This document shows, piece by piece, positions 46,576 through 54,848 of a stretch of DNA of 64,000 bases. Below the pieces are notes generated by a model. The model did no database searches and had not been told where the DNA came from. It saw only the letters and a list, made by a program, of their open reading frames with translations. Position 1 is the stretch's first letter. Each line of letters begins with the position of its first letter. The position numbers and the translations under genes are program-made. Where the stretch lies: positions 2,588,501 to 2,652,500 of the forward strand of contig NZ_CP031230.1 in NCBI RefSeq assembly GCF_003351785.1. The letters run 5' to 3'. The stretch is from Sporosarcina sp. PTS2304. Lineage in GTDB: Bacteria; Bacillota; Bacilli; Bacillales_A; Planococcaceae.

Positions 46576-46615
46576 AGAAGAAAAGACTACTATTCTACGA
46601 TTGGAGGATTTATAC

Positions 46616-48673
46616 ATGACGAATGATCGCAAAATAGATGGAGACAGCAAAAACAAACAACTCGAAACTTTTCGTGTCAATGATCATGAGCATGCGATGA
46701 CAACGAATCAAGGATTAAAGGTATCAGAAGACGAACATTCATTGAAGGCTGGTACGCGCGGCCCCACTCTTATGGAGGATTTTCATTTCCGTGAGAAAAT
46801 GACACATTTTGACCACGAACGCATCCCGGAAAGAGTCGTTCACGCGCGTGGATATGCAGCACACGGAGAATTTGAGCTGTATGAATCAATGAAAAAGTAT
46901 ACAAAAGCAGGCTTCTTACAAGAGCCCGGTTCAAAAACCCCAGTCTTTACACGTTTTTCCACAGTTGCCGGAAGTAAAGGATCCGCTGAAGCCGTGCGTG
47001 ATGTACGCGGATTCGCGGTAAAATTTTATACAGAAGAAGGAAATTATGATTTAGTAGGAAATAATATGCCGGTATTTTTCATTCAAGACGCTATAAAGTT
47101 CCCGGATTTAGTGCACGCAGTAAAACCTGAGCCACATAATGAAATGCCACAAGCCGCATCTGCTCATGATACATTTTGGGATTTTGTCGCGAATAATCAA
47201 GAGTCCGCGCATATGGTCATGTGGCAAATGTCTGATCGAGCCATTCCAAGAAGCCTTCGAATGATGGAAGGTTTCGGTGTTCATACGTACCGCTTCATTA
47301 ATGACCAAGGAGAAGCCCATTTCGTCAAGTTCCACTGGAAACCAAAGCTAGGTGTTCATTCATTAGTTTGGGATGAAGCTCAGAAGATTAACGGAAAAGA
47401 CCCGGATTTCCACCGACGGGATTTATGGGAGTCTATAGAAAATGGAGATTTCGTAGAGTTTGAGCTAGGTGTTCAGCTACTTGAGGAAAAAGATGAATTT
47501 GCATTCGATTTTGATATTTTAGATCCTACGAAGATTTGGCCAGAAGAAGATATACCGGTCAAAATTATAGGGAAAATGACGCTGAACCGTAATGTGGATA
47601 ATGTGTTTGCAGAAACAGAACAAGTAGCGTTCCATCCAGGCAGTGTAGTACCAGGAATCGACTTCTCAAACGACCCGTTACTACAAGGGAGACTGTTTTC
47701 CTACACAGACACTCAACTGATCAGACTTGGCGGGCCGAACTTCCATGAGTTACCGATCAACCGTCCGGTATGTCCATTCCACAATAATCAGCGCGACGGG
47801 TACGGCAGACAGACTATTAACGTCGGACAAGTGAGTTACCATAAAAATTCTCTAGCTAATAACAAGCCAAATACGTCAACAGAAGAGGACGGCGGATTTG
47901 TGCATTATCAGGAAAAAGTGGAAGGCCGTAAAATACAGGCACGCAGCGATTCATTTAAAGACCATTTCTCACAAGCACGTCTATTCTGGAACAGTATGTC
48001 CTCTGCTGAAAAGCAACATATTATCAATGCCTTCAGTTTTGAAGTCGGCAAAGTAAAAGACATGAACGTTCGACAGCAAGTTATTACGATGTTCGCGAAT
48101 GTAGACCTAGAAATGGTTACAGAAATAGCACAAAATGTCGGAGTAAAAGCCCCTAGCGATGTGGAGCAATCCAGTGTCACTAAGTCTTCCCCAGCCCTCA
48201 GTCAGGAAAATAAAGCTAAATTGCCAAACACCCGCAAAATAGCTGTCTTGCTGGCAGATGACTTTGATGATGCAGCACTGGAACCGTTTTTAAAAGCTTC
48301 ATTGGATGCTGGTATGTCTATCGATATCGTTAGCGAAACTTTTGGTACACTAACTGGTAAAAACGGCGCGACTGTTGATGTCGATGAAACCCTTTTAACT
48401 ATTCATTCTGTATTGTACGATGCGTTGTACGTTGTAGGAGGACAAGCAAAACAACAAAAGAAATTTGAAATGGACGTAGTAGATTTTGTTAACGAGGCAT
48501 ACATGCACTTCAAACCAATTGCTTCCGCACCCGCAGCGAAACACTTAATGGATCAATCAAATGTTAAAGCAGGTTCTGGTATTTTAATGGACTTCACCGT
48601 TTCGAGAGATGGAAAGCAATGGGTAGAAGCTGTTGCTGAACACCGTTTTTGGGATCGGAAACTATATGAGTAA
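46616..48673 (+). CDS. katE: Large-subunit heme catalase KatE
   Basis: Breaks down hydrogen peroxide. It has 685 residues, the length of clade II catalases: core catalase (about 25-500) plus a C-terminal flavodoxin/DJ-1-like domain (about 530-685, beginning RKIAVLLADDFDDAAL). The distal His is at about residue 76 in RIPERVVHARG, and the proximal heme Tyr lies in RLFSYTDTQ near residue 362. ATG 46616 has GGAGG 8 bp ahead. The frame is open upstream into the previous gene, but that part is not catalase. A sigma-B-like promoter precedes it. Confidence 0.95.
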   Translation: MTNDRKIDGDSKNKQLETFRVNDHEHAMTTNQGLKVSEDEHSLKAGTRGPTLMEDFHFREKMTHFDHERIPERVVHARGYAAHGEFELYESMKKYTKAGFLQEPGSKTPVFTRFSTVAGSKGSAEAVRDVRGFAVKFYTEEGNYDLVGNNMPVFFIQDAIKFPDLVHAVKPEPHNEMPQAASAHDTFWDFVANNQESAHMVMWQMSDRAIPRSLRMMEGFGVHTYRFINDQGEAHFVKFHWKPKLGVHSLVWDEAQKINGKDPDFHRRDLWESIENGDFVEFELGVQLLEEKDEFAFDFDILDPTKIWPEEDIPVKIIGKMTLNRNVDNVFAETEQVAFHPGSVVPGIDFSNDPLLQGRLFSYTDTQLIRLGGPNFHELPINRPVCPFHNNQRDGYGRQTINVGQVSYHKNSLANNKPNTSTEEDGGFVHYQEKVEGRKIQARSDSFKDHFSQARLFWNSMSSAEKQHIINAFSFEVGKVKDMNVRQQVITMFANVDLEMVTEIAQNVGVKAPSDVEQSSVTKSSPALSQENKAKLPNTRKIAVLLADDFDDAALEPFLKASLDAGMSIDIVSETFGTLTGKNGATVDVDETLLTIHSVLYDALYVVGGQAKQQKKFEMDVVDFVNEAYMHFKPIASAPAAKHLMDQSNVKAGSGILMDFTVSRDGKQWVEAVAEHRFWDRKLYE

Positions 48674-48680
48674 TTGACTG

Positions 48681-48712
48681 AAACCCAGACATTTGAAATG
48701 TCTGGGTTTTTT
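48681..48712 (+). terminator. Terminator of katE
   Basis: Stem AAACCCAGACATTT / AAATGTCTGGGTTT followed by TTT, 7 bp after the katE stop. Confidence 0.9.
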
Positions 48713-48732
48713 GTGAGTGGAGTGTTGATGAC

Positions 48733-48803
48733 TATGAGCGGTGCGATGCATTCTATGAGCGCGATGACTCAATCTATGAGCGGTGCGATGCATTCTATGA
48801 GCG
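48733..48803 (+). repeat. TATGAGCG short array (4 copies, 21-bp period)
   Basis: TATGAGCG starts at 48733, 48754, 48775 and 48796, exactly 21 bp apart, all on the plus strand. Spacers alternate GTGCGATGCATTC and CGATGACTCAATC. It sits between the katE terminator and the end of the converging lysR-type gene. It has the same octamer and period as the array at 14.8-15.1 kb. Confidence 0.92.
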
Positions 48804-48835
48804 CTCCCACAAGCACGCGACCTCATGCTCCTACA

Positions 48836-49720
48836 CTACACTTTCTCCAAAATCCCGATAAACTTAGTGGCAGCTGGTGATAACGAAACACCTTTTAAAT
48901 AACAAACGCCTATACTGCGCTTTGGAATGGGGTCTAGAAATTCTACTTCATGTAATTTTCCTGAATCTAAATAATCGGCTGAGAACTCTTTTACTACGCA
49001 AGCTATACCTAAATTAATATGCGCAAATTCCAATAATAATTCATGCGATCCTAGTTCAAACTCAGGATGTATTTTAATACCTTGTTTCGATAAAAAGTCT
49101 TCTACATATTGCCTGGAGTTGGATTTAGACTCCAGTAAAATAAGTGGCAATCTCGTCAGCTCTCGCAATGGGACAGGACGGAGAAATAGTTTTTTGAATC
49201 GTTCTCCATAAACGAAAGTATCTTGCACGTCAAAACACGCACGTTGTTCCAATGAATGATCTTCTACAGGAAAATTACATATCGCAATATCTACTTCCCC
49301 TGATTTCAATGAAGCGATAAGTTCCATTGTCGTGCCGTTAATAATTTTGAAACGAATACTGGGGTAGTTGGTATGAAATGCTTCTAGAAAGGGCAATAAA
49401 TAATAACGAGAGATTGTATCCCCCACTCCAATTTTCAATTCGCCTGCAGATAAACTTTTTAATTCTAGTAACTTTTCATTTCCAGCATCGATTAAATTCA
49501 GTGCTGAATTCACATACTCAAACAACATCATCCCTTCATCCGTCAAAGTGACACCTTTGGAAGTGCGATTAAAAAGGCGTGTATCCAATGCTCGCTCGAG
49601 TTGCGAAATAATTTGACTGATCGCTGGCTGCGTCATGAATAATTGTCTCGCTGCCTTCGAAAAACTTTCATTTTGAACGACGGTTTGAAAAACTTTGTAC
49701 CACTCTAAATTTATCGACAC
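48836..49720 (-). CDS. LysR-family transcriptional regulator
   Basis: 294 residues: helix-turn-helix at 1-60 (FSKAARQLFMTQPAISQIISQLE), linker helix and a two-lobed substrate-binding domain with LKIGVGDTISRYYLLPFLEAF. The pattern is close to CysL/CbbR-type regulators. It is divergent from the F420-ligase-like gene, so it probably controls that gene from the shared 112-bp region. The inducer is unknown. Confidence 0.9.
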   Translation of the reverse strand: MSINLEWYKVFQTVVQNESFSKAARQLFMTQPAISQIISQLERALDTRLFNRTSKGVTLTDEGMMLFEYVNSALNLIDAGNEKLLELKSLSAGELKIGVGDTISRYYLLPFLEAFHTNYPSIRFKIINGTTMELIASLKSGEVDIAICNFPVEDHSLEQRACFDVQDTFVYGERFKKLFLRPVPLRELTRLPLILLESKSNSRQYVEDFLSKQGIKIHPEFELGSHELLLEFAHINLGIACVVKEFSADYLDSGKLHEVEFLDPIPKRSIGVCYLKGVSLSPAATKFIGILEKV

Positions 49721-49744
49721 ATAACCACTCCTTATATCTGCTAT

Positions 49745-49787
49745 TAAGTATATTAATTTTACTTATATCATAAAAAAGAGCTATAAT
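49745..49787 (+). promoter_or_regulatory. LysR-type operator and promoter in the divergent region
   Basis: TAAGTA (49745-49750) and TACTTA (49760-49765) form an inverted repeat with a 9-bp spacer. A -10 TATAAT (49782-49787) follows, with TTTACT 18 bp before it as a weak -35 that overlaps the right arm. The location suits LysR control of the gene at 49833; the actual footprint is inferred. Confidence 0.55.
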
Positions 49788-49832
49788 ACAATGAAGAGTG
49801 ACTAAATTGAGTTTCAATAAGGAGCGATTGAT

Positions 49833-51023
49833 TTGGGAAGAGTAGTAGGTACCGTAGTTAGAGGTTTGCGTTGTCCAATCATCAATGAAGGCGATAATAT
49901 TGAACAAATCGTAGTAGATAGCGTATTAGACGCTTCTAGAGTTGAAAACATTTCATTTCAAGATAAAGATATAGTATCTATAACAGAATCGATTGTGGCG
50001 CGTGCACAAGGAAATTACGCGACGATCGATGATATTGCTAAGGATATTAAGGCAAAGTTCGGTGATGATACAATTGGCGTAATCTTCCCTATCCTGAGTC
50101 GTAACCGTTTTGGTAACTGTTTACGTGGAATTGCCAAAGGTGCAAAGAAGATTATCTTAATGCTTAGCTATCCTTCTGACGAGGTAGGTAATCATTTAGT
50201 TGAACTTGACCGTTTGGATGAAAAAGGAGTGAATCCTTGGACAGACGTTTTAACTGAAGTCGAGTTCCGTGAACACTTCGGTGATAATAAACACCCATTT
50301 ACTGGCGTAGATTATATTGAATACTACAAGTCCTTAATGGATGAGTTTGGCGTGGAGCATGAAGTTATTTTCTCAAACAACGCCAAAACAATTTTAGATT
50401 ATACGAAAACTGTTTTGACTTGTGATATCCATACACGTTTTAGAACGAAGCGGATTCTAGAAGCTAACGGTGCTGAGAAAATTTTTAGCTTAGACGATAT
50501 TTTGGCAGAGTCCATCGACGGCAGCGGCTATAACGAACAATTTGGTTTACTAGGGGCAAATAAAGCGCAAGAAGATAGTATTAAACTGTTCCCACACAGT
50601 TGCCAGCCGGTTGTTGACAATATTCAAGAAATGTTGAAAAAGGCAACAGGAAAACAGATCGAAGTTATGGTGTATGGAGACGGTGCATTCAAAGACCCGG
50701 TAGGAAAGATTTGGGAACTGGCTGATCCAGTAGTATCCCCTGCCTATACGAGTGGTCTGGATGGTATTCCGAACGAAGTGAAGCTAAAGTATTTGGCAGA
50801 TAATGATTTCTCTGATTTACGCGGAGAGGAGTTAAAGAAAGCTATTTCCGAGTTTATCGAGAAAAAGGACACTGATTTGATGGGATCCATGGCTTCACAA
50901 GGCACAACACCTCGTAAGCTAACAGACTTGATTGGTTCACTATCCGATTTAACTTCTGGTAGCGGCGATAAAGGAACACCTATCGTATTTATCCAAGGTT
51001 ACTTTGACAACTATACTAACTAA
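49833..51023 (+). CDS. Coenzyme F420-0:L-glutamate ligase-like protein
   Basis: 396 residues belonging to the CofE/FbiB-type gamma-glutamyl ligase superfamily: an N-terminal [46 protein letters not shown] and the later [12 protein letters not shown] are family-like. TTG start with AAGGAG 8 bp ahead. No other F420 biosynthesis gene (cofC, cofD, cofG/H) is in the window, and Bacillales of this kind are not known F420 makers. The real substrate is probably another compound with a glutamate acceptor. It is divergent from a LysR regulator. Confidence 0.72.
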   Translation: MGRVVGTVVRGLRCPIINEGDNIEQIVVDSVLDASRVENISFQDKDIVSITESIVARAQGNYATIDDIAKDIKAKFGDDTIGVIFPILSRNRFGNCLRGIAKGAKKIILMLSYPSDEVGNHLVELDRLDEKGVNPWTDVLTEVEFREHFGDNKHPFTGVDYIEYYKSLMDEFGVEHEVIFSNNAKTILDYTKTVLTCDIHTRFRTKRILEANGAEKIFSLDDILAESIDGSGYNEQFGLLGANKAQEDSIKLFPHSCQPVVDNIQEMLKKATGKQIEVMVYGDGAFKDPVGKIWELADPVVSPAYTSGLDGIPNEVKLKYLADNDFSDLRGEELKKAISEFIEKKDTDLMGSMASQGTTPRKLTDLIGSLSDLTSGSGDKGTPIVFIQGYFDNYTN

Positions 51024-51030
51024 TATTTTA

Positions 51031-51066
51031 CATCTGTGAGACACGAGCTCACAGATGTTTTTTTAT
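51031..51066 (+). terminator. Terminator of the F420-ligase-like gene
   Basis: Stem CATCTGTGAG / CTCACAGATG around ACACGAG, followed by a run of seven or eight T, 8 bp after the stop. Confidence 0.9.
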
Positions 51067-51086
51067 ACGCTTCAATAAGTTGCTAG

Positions 51087-51126
51087 TTGTCTAAACAATT
51101 ATGCTACAATATAAGTAATTTTACTT
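51087..51126 (+). promoter_or_regulatory. Promoter of the rsbQ-like gene with a start-site palindrome
   Basis: TTGTCT (51087-51092), 17-bp spacer, TATAAG (51110-51115). The palindrome AAGTAA-TT-TTACTT (51113-51126) overlaps the -10 and probable start site, so a repressor could act here. The regulator is unknown. Confidence 0.5.
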
Positions 51127-51152
51127 TTGCTAGTTAGAAGGGACTTGAGTCT

Positions 51153-51947
51153 ATGACGGCTGATATTATAAAACGTAACAATGTACATATTATTGGATCG
51201 GGAAAGCAGACAATTGTTTTCGCACATGGTTTTGGCTGCGATCAATCGGTTTGGAAGAAAGTTGTACCTGCTTTTGAAGATGATTATCGAATAGTCTTAT
51301 TTGATTATGTAGGTTCTGGACAAAGTGATAAAATGGCTTTTTCAACCGATCGCTACAACTCGTTGCACGGCTATGCTCAAGACGTAATAGACATTTGTGA
51401 TGCTTTAGACTTACAAAATATTTTATATGTAGGGCACTCGGTTAGTGGTATGATCGGAGTTTTGGCATCTATTAAGCGACCGGAATTAATCGAAAAACTG
51501 ATGATGATCGGCCCTTCTCCGCATTACTTAAATGAACCCGACTATTATGGTGGATTCGAACGCGAAGATATTGACGAGTTGCTTGATATGATGGAGATGA
51601 ACTATAAAGAATGGGCAAAGTATTTAGCCCCACTTGCGATGAAAAACGAAGATCGACCGCATCTGTCAGAAGAATTCGAGACAATGCTCTACACGAATGA
51701 CCCTGGAATTGCTCGTAATTTTGCTGAAGTAACCTTTACATCGGATATTCGTGCAGATTTACCTAACGTAACAGTTAAGACATTAATTATGCAACCTATA
51801 GAGGATTCGATTGTTCCCATAGAAGTAGGCAAATATATAAATGACCGAATTCCAAACAGTGAGTTAGTCATTATGCAGGCAAAAGGCCATAATCCACACA
51901 TAAGCCAGCCTGAAGAGACCATTAAAGAGATCAAACGGTTTATTTAA
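51153..51947 (+). CDS. rsbQ: RsbQ-like alpha/beta hydrolase
   Basis: 264 residues, close to B. subtilis RsbQ along its length (HGFGCDQSVWKKVVPAFEDD, FDYVGSGQSD, YAQDVIDICDALDL, GPSPHYLN). The catalytic triad is intact: Ser96 in VGHSVSG, Asp218 in QPIEDSIVP and His246 in AKGHNPHIS. RsbQ serves the PAS domain of RsbP in energy-stress sensing by an unidentified small molecule. Here the gene 39 bp downstream encodes a PAS-GGDEF protein, not a PP2C phosphatase. Plant karrikin/strigolactone receptors are in the same hydrolase group. Confidence 0.92.
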   Translation: MTADIIKRNNVHIIGSGKQTIVFAHGFGCDQSVWKKVVPAFEDDYRIVLFDYVGSGQSDKMAFSTDRYNSLHGYAQDVIDICDALDLQNILYVGHSVSGMIGVLASIKRPELIEKLMMIGPSPHYLNEPDYYGGFEREDIDELLDMMEMNYKEWAKYLAPLAMKNEDRPHLSEEFETMLYTNDPGIARNFAEVTFTSDIRADLPNVTVKTLIMQPIEDSIVPIEVGKYINDRIPNSELVIMQAKGHNPHISQPEETIKEIKRFI

Positions 51948-51986
51948 GCATACACATACTCATGAATCTTGAAAGGGGCGTAAACA

Positions 51987-52931
51987 ATGAATGAAATTTT
52001 AGATCATTTGCCTTGCGGATACTTCGCCCTGACAAGTGACTGGGAGTTTATCGAGATGAACCAAACGATGAAAGATGTTTTGCAAATAAGCGAGATGCCA
52101 CGACATATGCATGATATCTTAACAGTTCCATCAAAAATATACTTCCAAACTTATTATGTCCCTGCGATTGCTGTTCACGGAATAGTCCGGGAAATGTATT
52201 TAAACTTAAAAGTCGATAAGAAGCCATTACCCATCCTCATGAACGTAAATGAACGTAACGGGAAATACATGGGAATTATTGTGCAAATCAAAGTACGGGA
52301 TGAATATGAAGCTCAGCTATTGCAGTCTAAAAAAGAGGCCGAACGAATCCAAAAAGAGACCGATATAGCGTATAATAAATTATTGCATTTACTCCAAGAA
52401 GTTGAGAGCAAACAACAACAGCTCGTTGATTTGAATGACGAATTACATGAATTGGCCACACGTGATGAATTAACGGGACTATATAATCGGCGCTTTTTCC
52501 ATAGAAGTCTAGACTCTTTAATAGATCGTGCAGAGCTTTTGACCAAGAAGTCTTTTTCATTACTACTATTTGATATAGACCATTTCAAAAAAGTGAATGA
52601 TACATACGGACATCATATTGGTGATGATGTGTTAAAAGAATTAGCGCAGAAGCTGGGGCAGAAGATCAAGGCACCTAACATTGTCGCACGAATAGGTGGA
52701 GAAGAGTTTGCTGTGATCTATGACGACGCCAATCATGAAGATAATATACAAAAGGCCGAAGAACTCCGTATGTTCTTAGAGAAATCGCCTTGGGCTAGTA
52801 TTGCCATTACAGTCAGTATGGGAATTACAAATTTCCAGTCTGGCGATAAAGCTAGTCATATCTACATAAGAGCAGACGACGCCCAATACGCTTCAAAACG
52901 TAACGGACGTAACCGGTTAACTTCTATATAA
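51987..52931 (+). CDS. PAS-GGDEF diguanylate cyclase, partner of RsbQ-like hydrolase
   Basis: 314 residues: PAS domain (about 1-100), a coiled-coil helix (about 105-155) and a GGDEF domain with the active-site GGEEF at 237-241 and TGLYNRRFF, DIDHFKKVND, HHIGDDVL all in place. The RxxD inhibitory site is absent (KAPN at that position). The PAS starts LDHLPCGYFALTSDWEFIEMN and has ILTVPSKIYFQTYY, similar in layout to the RsbP PAS as I recall it. ATG behind AAAGGGG. The gene lies 39 bp after the rsbQ-like gene, with a terminator behind it. Confidence 0.92.
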   Translation: MNEILDHLPCGYFALTSDWEFIEMNQTMKDVLQISEMPRHMHDILTVPSKIYFQTYYVPAIAVHGIVREMYLNLKVDKKPLPILMNVNERNGKYMGIIVQIKVRDEYEAQLLQSKKEAERIQKETDIAYNKLLHLLQEVESKQQQLVDLNDELHELATRDELTGLYNRRFFHRSLDSLIDRAELLTKKSFSLLLFDIDHFKKVNDTYGHHIGDDVLKELAQKLGQKIKAPNIVARIGGEEFAVIYDDANHEDNIQKAEELRMFLEKSPWASIAITVSMGITNFQSGDKASHIYIRADDAQYASKRNGRNRLTSI

Positions 52932-52943
52932 TGAAACAGCAAA

Positions 52944-52975
52944 ATGCCTAAAGGACATTCCTTCAGGCATTTTTA
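52944..52975. terminator. Terminator between the PAS-GGDEF and MFS genes
   Basis: Stem ATGCCTAAAGGA / TCCTTCAGGCAT around CAT, followed by TTTTAC on the plus side and A-run on the other. Confidence 0.82.
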
Positions 52976-53026
52976 CATAGTAAAGCTCAAACTACATCTC
53001 ACTTTTTCATCTATCTATTAGAAAAA

Positions 53027-54217
53027 TTATACTTCTACAGGCGCTGAACTTTTATTCATGCGGCTAAATAGCATGAACAGCAGTAATGCGATGATGACAA
53101 CAATAGTTAACATCACATATAACTCACGGTAGCCGATCAGAGGGATGAACGTACCGAGAATGTATGGACCGAATCCAAAACCAAAATCTAAAAAGATGAA
53201 AAATGTAGACGTAGCGACTCCTAAACGTTCTGGCTTTACTCCTTGTAGAGCGATCGCCTGTGCGCATGATTGGAAGTTACCAAAGCCAAGTCCTAAAATT
53301 CCCCCTGCAAGAAGCAACATCCACCCTGCCTGTACACCACTCAATAATAATAAGCCGACTGCAAATAACAGCAATGAAGGATACACGACAAACTTATTAC
53401 CTTTTATATCTAACAATCTTCCCGTATAGGGTCTAGAAACCAATACTGCGATAGCGTAGACCAGAAAGAAAAAGCTAGCTGCACTTACTAAATTAACTTC
53501 TTCTGCATAAAACGAAATAAACGACAGTACACCAGAGTAGGCTATAGCTGCCAATAATGTAATAAATCCAATGGGTAATGACCGTTTCTCCAATAAACTA
53601 CTCACACCAAACTTCACCTTTGTAACTTCTATAGCTTTCTTTGGCATAGCAACGGGTGTTTTCTTTACAAAGAAGAACATAGCTGCACAGCAAATACTTA
53701 AAGCTAAGCAAAAGAAAAACAAAACAGTAAAATGAAAATGCTGACTTAAGAAAATACCGAAAAACGGTCCGATGGCAGTTGCAAGAACTGTACTTAAACT
53801 GAAATATCCTATGCCTTCCCCTCTGCGTGAAGGTGGTAACATTTGTGCGACCATAGTTCCTGTCGCAGTAGACGCGATACCTAACCCGACCCCGTGGAAG
53901 AAACGATTTGCCATTAATAATGGTAAATTCACTGCTCCAAAATAAAATACAGAAGCCAGTACAGTTATAATCAGGCCGACTAATAATATGTTACGACTAC
54001 CGATTTTACTGATCAGTCCACCTACTGCTAGTCGTGCAATAAGTGTACCAATGATGAAGATTCCTGAAACTAGTCCGGCTACACTCGTCGATACACCATA
54101 TTCTCTAACAGAATACGGGGCAATGGTGACGATTAATAAATACATCACTAACATTAAAAAGAAATTAATAATAGAGGTGACAATAAAGTCCTTAGTCCAA
54201 ATTGCTTTATTATCCAT
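53027..54217 (-). CDS. MFS transporter, likely drug efflux type
   Basis: 396 residues, about 12 membrane helices. The family motif A region reads GGLISKIGSRNILLVG between helices 2 and 3, and motif C-like GVGLGIASTATGTMVAQM follows. It lies 12 bp behind a marR-type gene on the same strand, so it is probably an exporter controlled by it. The substrate is unknown. Confidence 0.87.
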   Translation of the reverse strand: MDNKAIWTKDFIVTSIINFFLMLVMYLLIVTIAPYSVREYGVSTSVAGLVSGIFIIGTLIARLAVGGLISKIGSRNILLVGLIITVLASVFYFGAVNLPLLMANRFFHGVGLGIASTATGTMVAQMLPPSRRGEGIGYFSLSTVLATAIGPFFGIFLSQHFHFTVLFFFCLALSICCAAMFFFVKKTPVAMPKKAIEVTKVKFGVSSLLEKRSLPIGFITLLAAIAYSGVLSFISFYAEEVNLVSAASFFFLVYAIAVLVSRPYTGRLLDIKGNKFVVYPSLLLFAVGLLLLSGVQAGWMLLLAGGILGLGFGNFQSCAQAIALQGVKPERLGVATSTFFIFLDFGFGFGPYILGTFIPLIGYRELYVMLTIVVIIALLLFMLFSRMNKSSAPVEV

Positions 54218-54229
54218 TCAATTACTCTC

Positions 54230-54649
54230 CTACTTATTCAGATTTTTCCTCGCTGTCTCTAATACTCGAATGGCTATTTCAATGTCCTCAATCTCAACGT
54301 CTTCTAATAATTCACGATAAAATTCTTCTAGTTCCGAAATAATTTTATCTACAGTTTCATGTCCTTGATCAGACAGTCCAATCCATTTTTCACGACGGTC
54401 TGTGCCAGGTCGGATACTAACTAAATTCATTTCAAGTAACCGCTGAATTATTTTTGTGACACTTGGCTTTTCCACTTGCCTGCGTATGGCAATGTCGGCT
54501 GAAGTCATTTCCCCTTCTTGCTTCAATAACTTTAATATGCCCCATTGTGAATGAAATAGACTATATGGTGCAAGAAGCGTATTTAATCGATTTAACAATG
54601 GACGATATAGTTGTACATATTCTGCAAAAAACTGAGGTTGGACTTTCAC
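54230..54649 (-). CDS. MarR-family transcriptional regulator
   Basis: About 139 residues: dimerisation helices at both ends and a winged helix-turn-helix (MTSADIAIRRQVEKPSVTKIIQRLLEMNLV, wing with RPGTDRREKW). GTG 54649 is preferred, 8 bp after GGAG; a GTG at 54658 overlaps that site. Probably represses itself and the MFS gene. Confidence 0.92.
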   Translation of the reverse strand: MKVQPQFFAEYVQLYRPLLNRLNTLLAPYSLFHSQWGILKLLKQEGEMTSADIAIRRQVEKPSVTKIIQRLLEMNLVSIRPGTDRREKWIGLSDQGHETVDKIISELEEFYRELLEDVEIEDIEIAIRVLETARKNLNK

Positions 54650-54670
54650 AAACTTCACTCCTTATATAAT

Positions 54671-54689
54671 TAGTTCGGATAATTAACTA
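54671..54689 (-). promoter_or_regulatory. Inverted repeat before marR, candidate operator
   Basis: TAGTT (54671-54675) and AACTA (54685-54689) form an inverted repeat with a 9-bp spacer, 22 bp upstream of the marR start. MarR proteins bind such short AT-rich palindromes. A -10-like TATAAT-type stretch is close by. Confidence 0.5.
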
Positions 54690-54848
54690 TAAGTATTATA
54701 TTATGCTTTTTTATTTACAAAGTAAAGAAATATAGAGCTAAAAATTAAACGGTTCTTATACGTATATGTTATGATGAAATAATGAAATATTCTTATATCA
54801 CGTAGGATTTGTGACGCGATTAAGGAGAACAATTGGGGAGTGAGCTCT

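Noticed and set aside
46487-46615. N-terminal extension of katE into the AarF-like gene
   Set aside because: The extension overlaps the previous gene and the sigma-B promoter; the ATG at 46616 has a proper GGAGG site.
48674-48880. Open frame after katE
   Set aside because: It runs through the katE terminator and the four-copy octamer array and into the 3' end of the lysR-type gene.
49833-51023. F420 biosynthesis locus
   Set aside because: Only a CofE-like protein is present; no other pathway gene is seen in the window.
51987-52931. RsbP phosphatase
   Set aside because: The C-terminal domain is clearly GGDEF (GGEEF motif), not a PP2C phosphatase.
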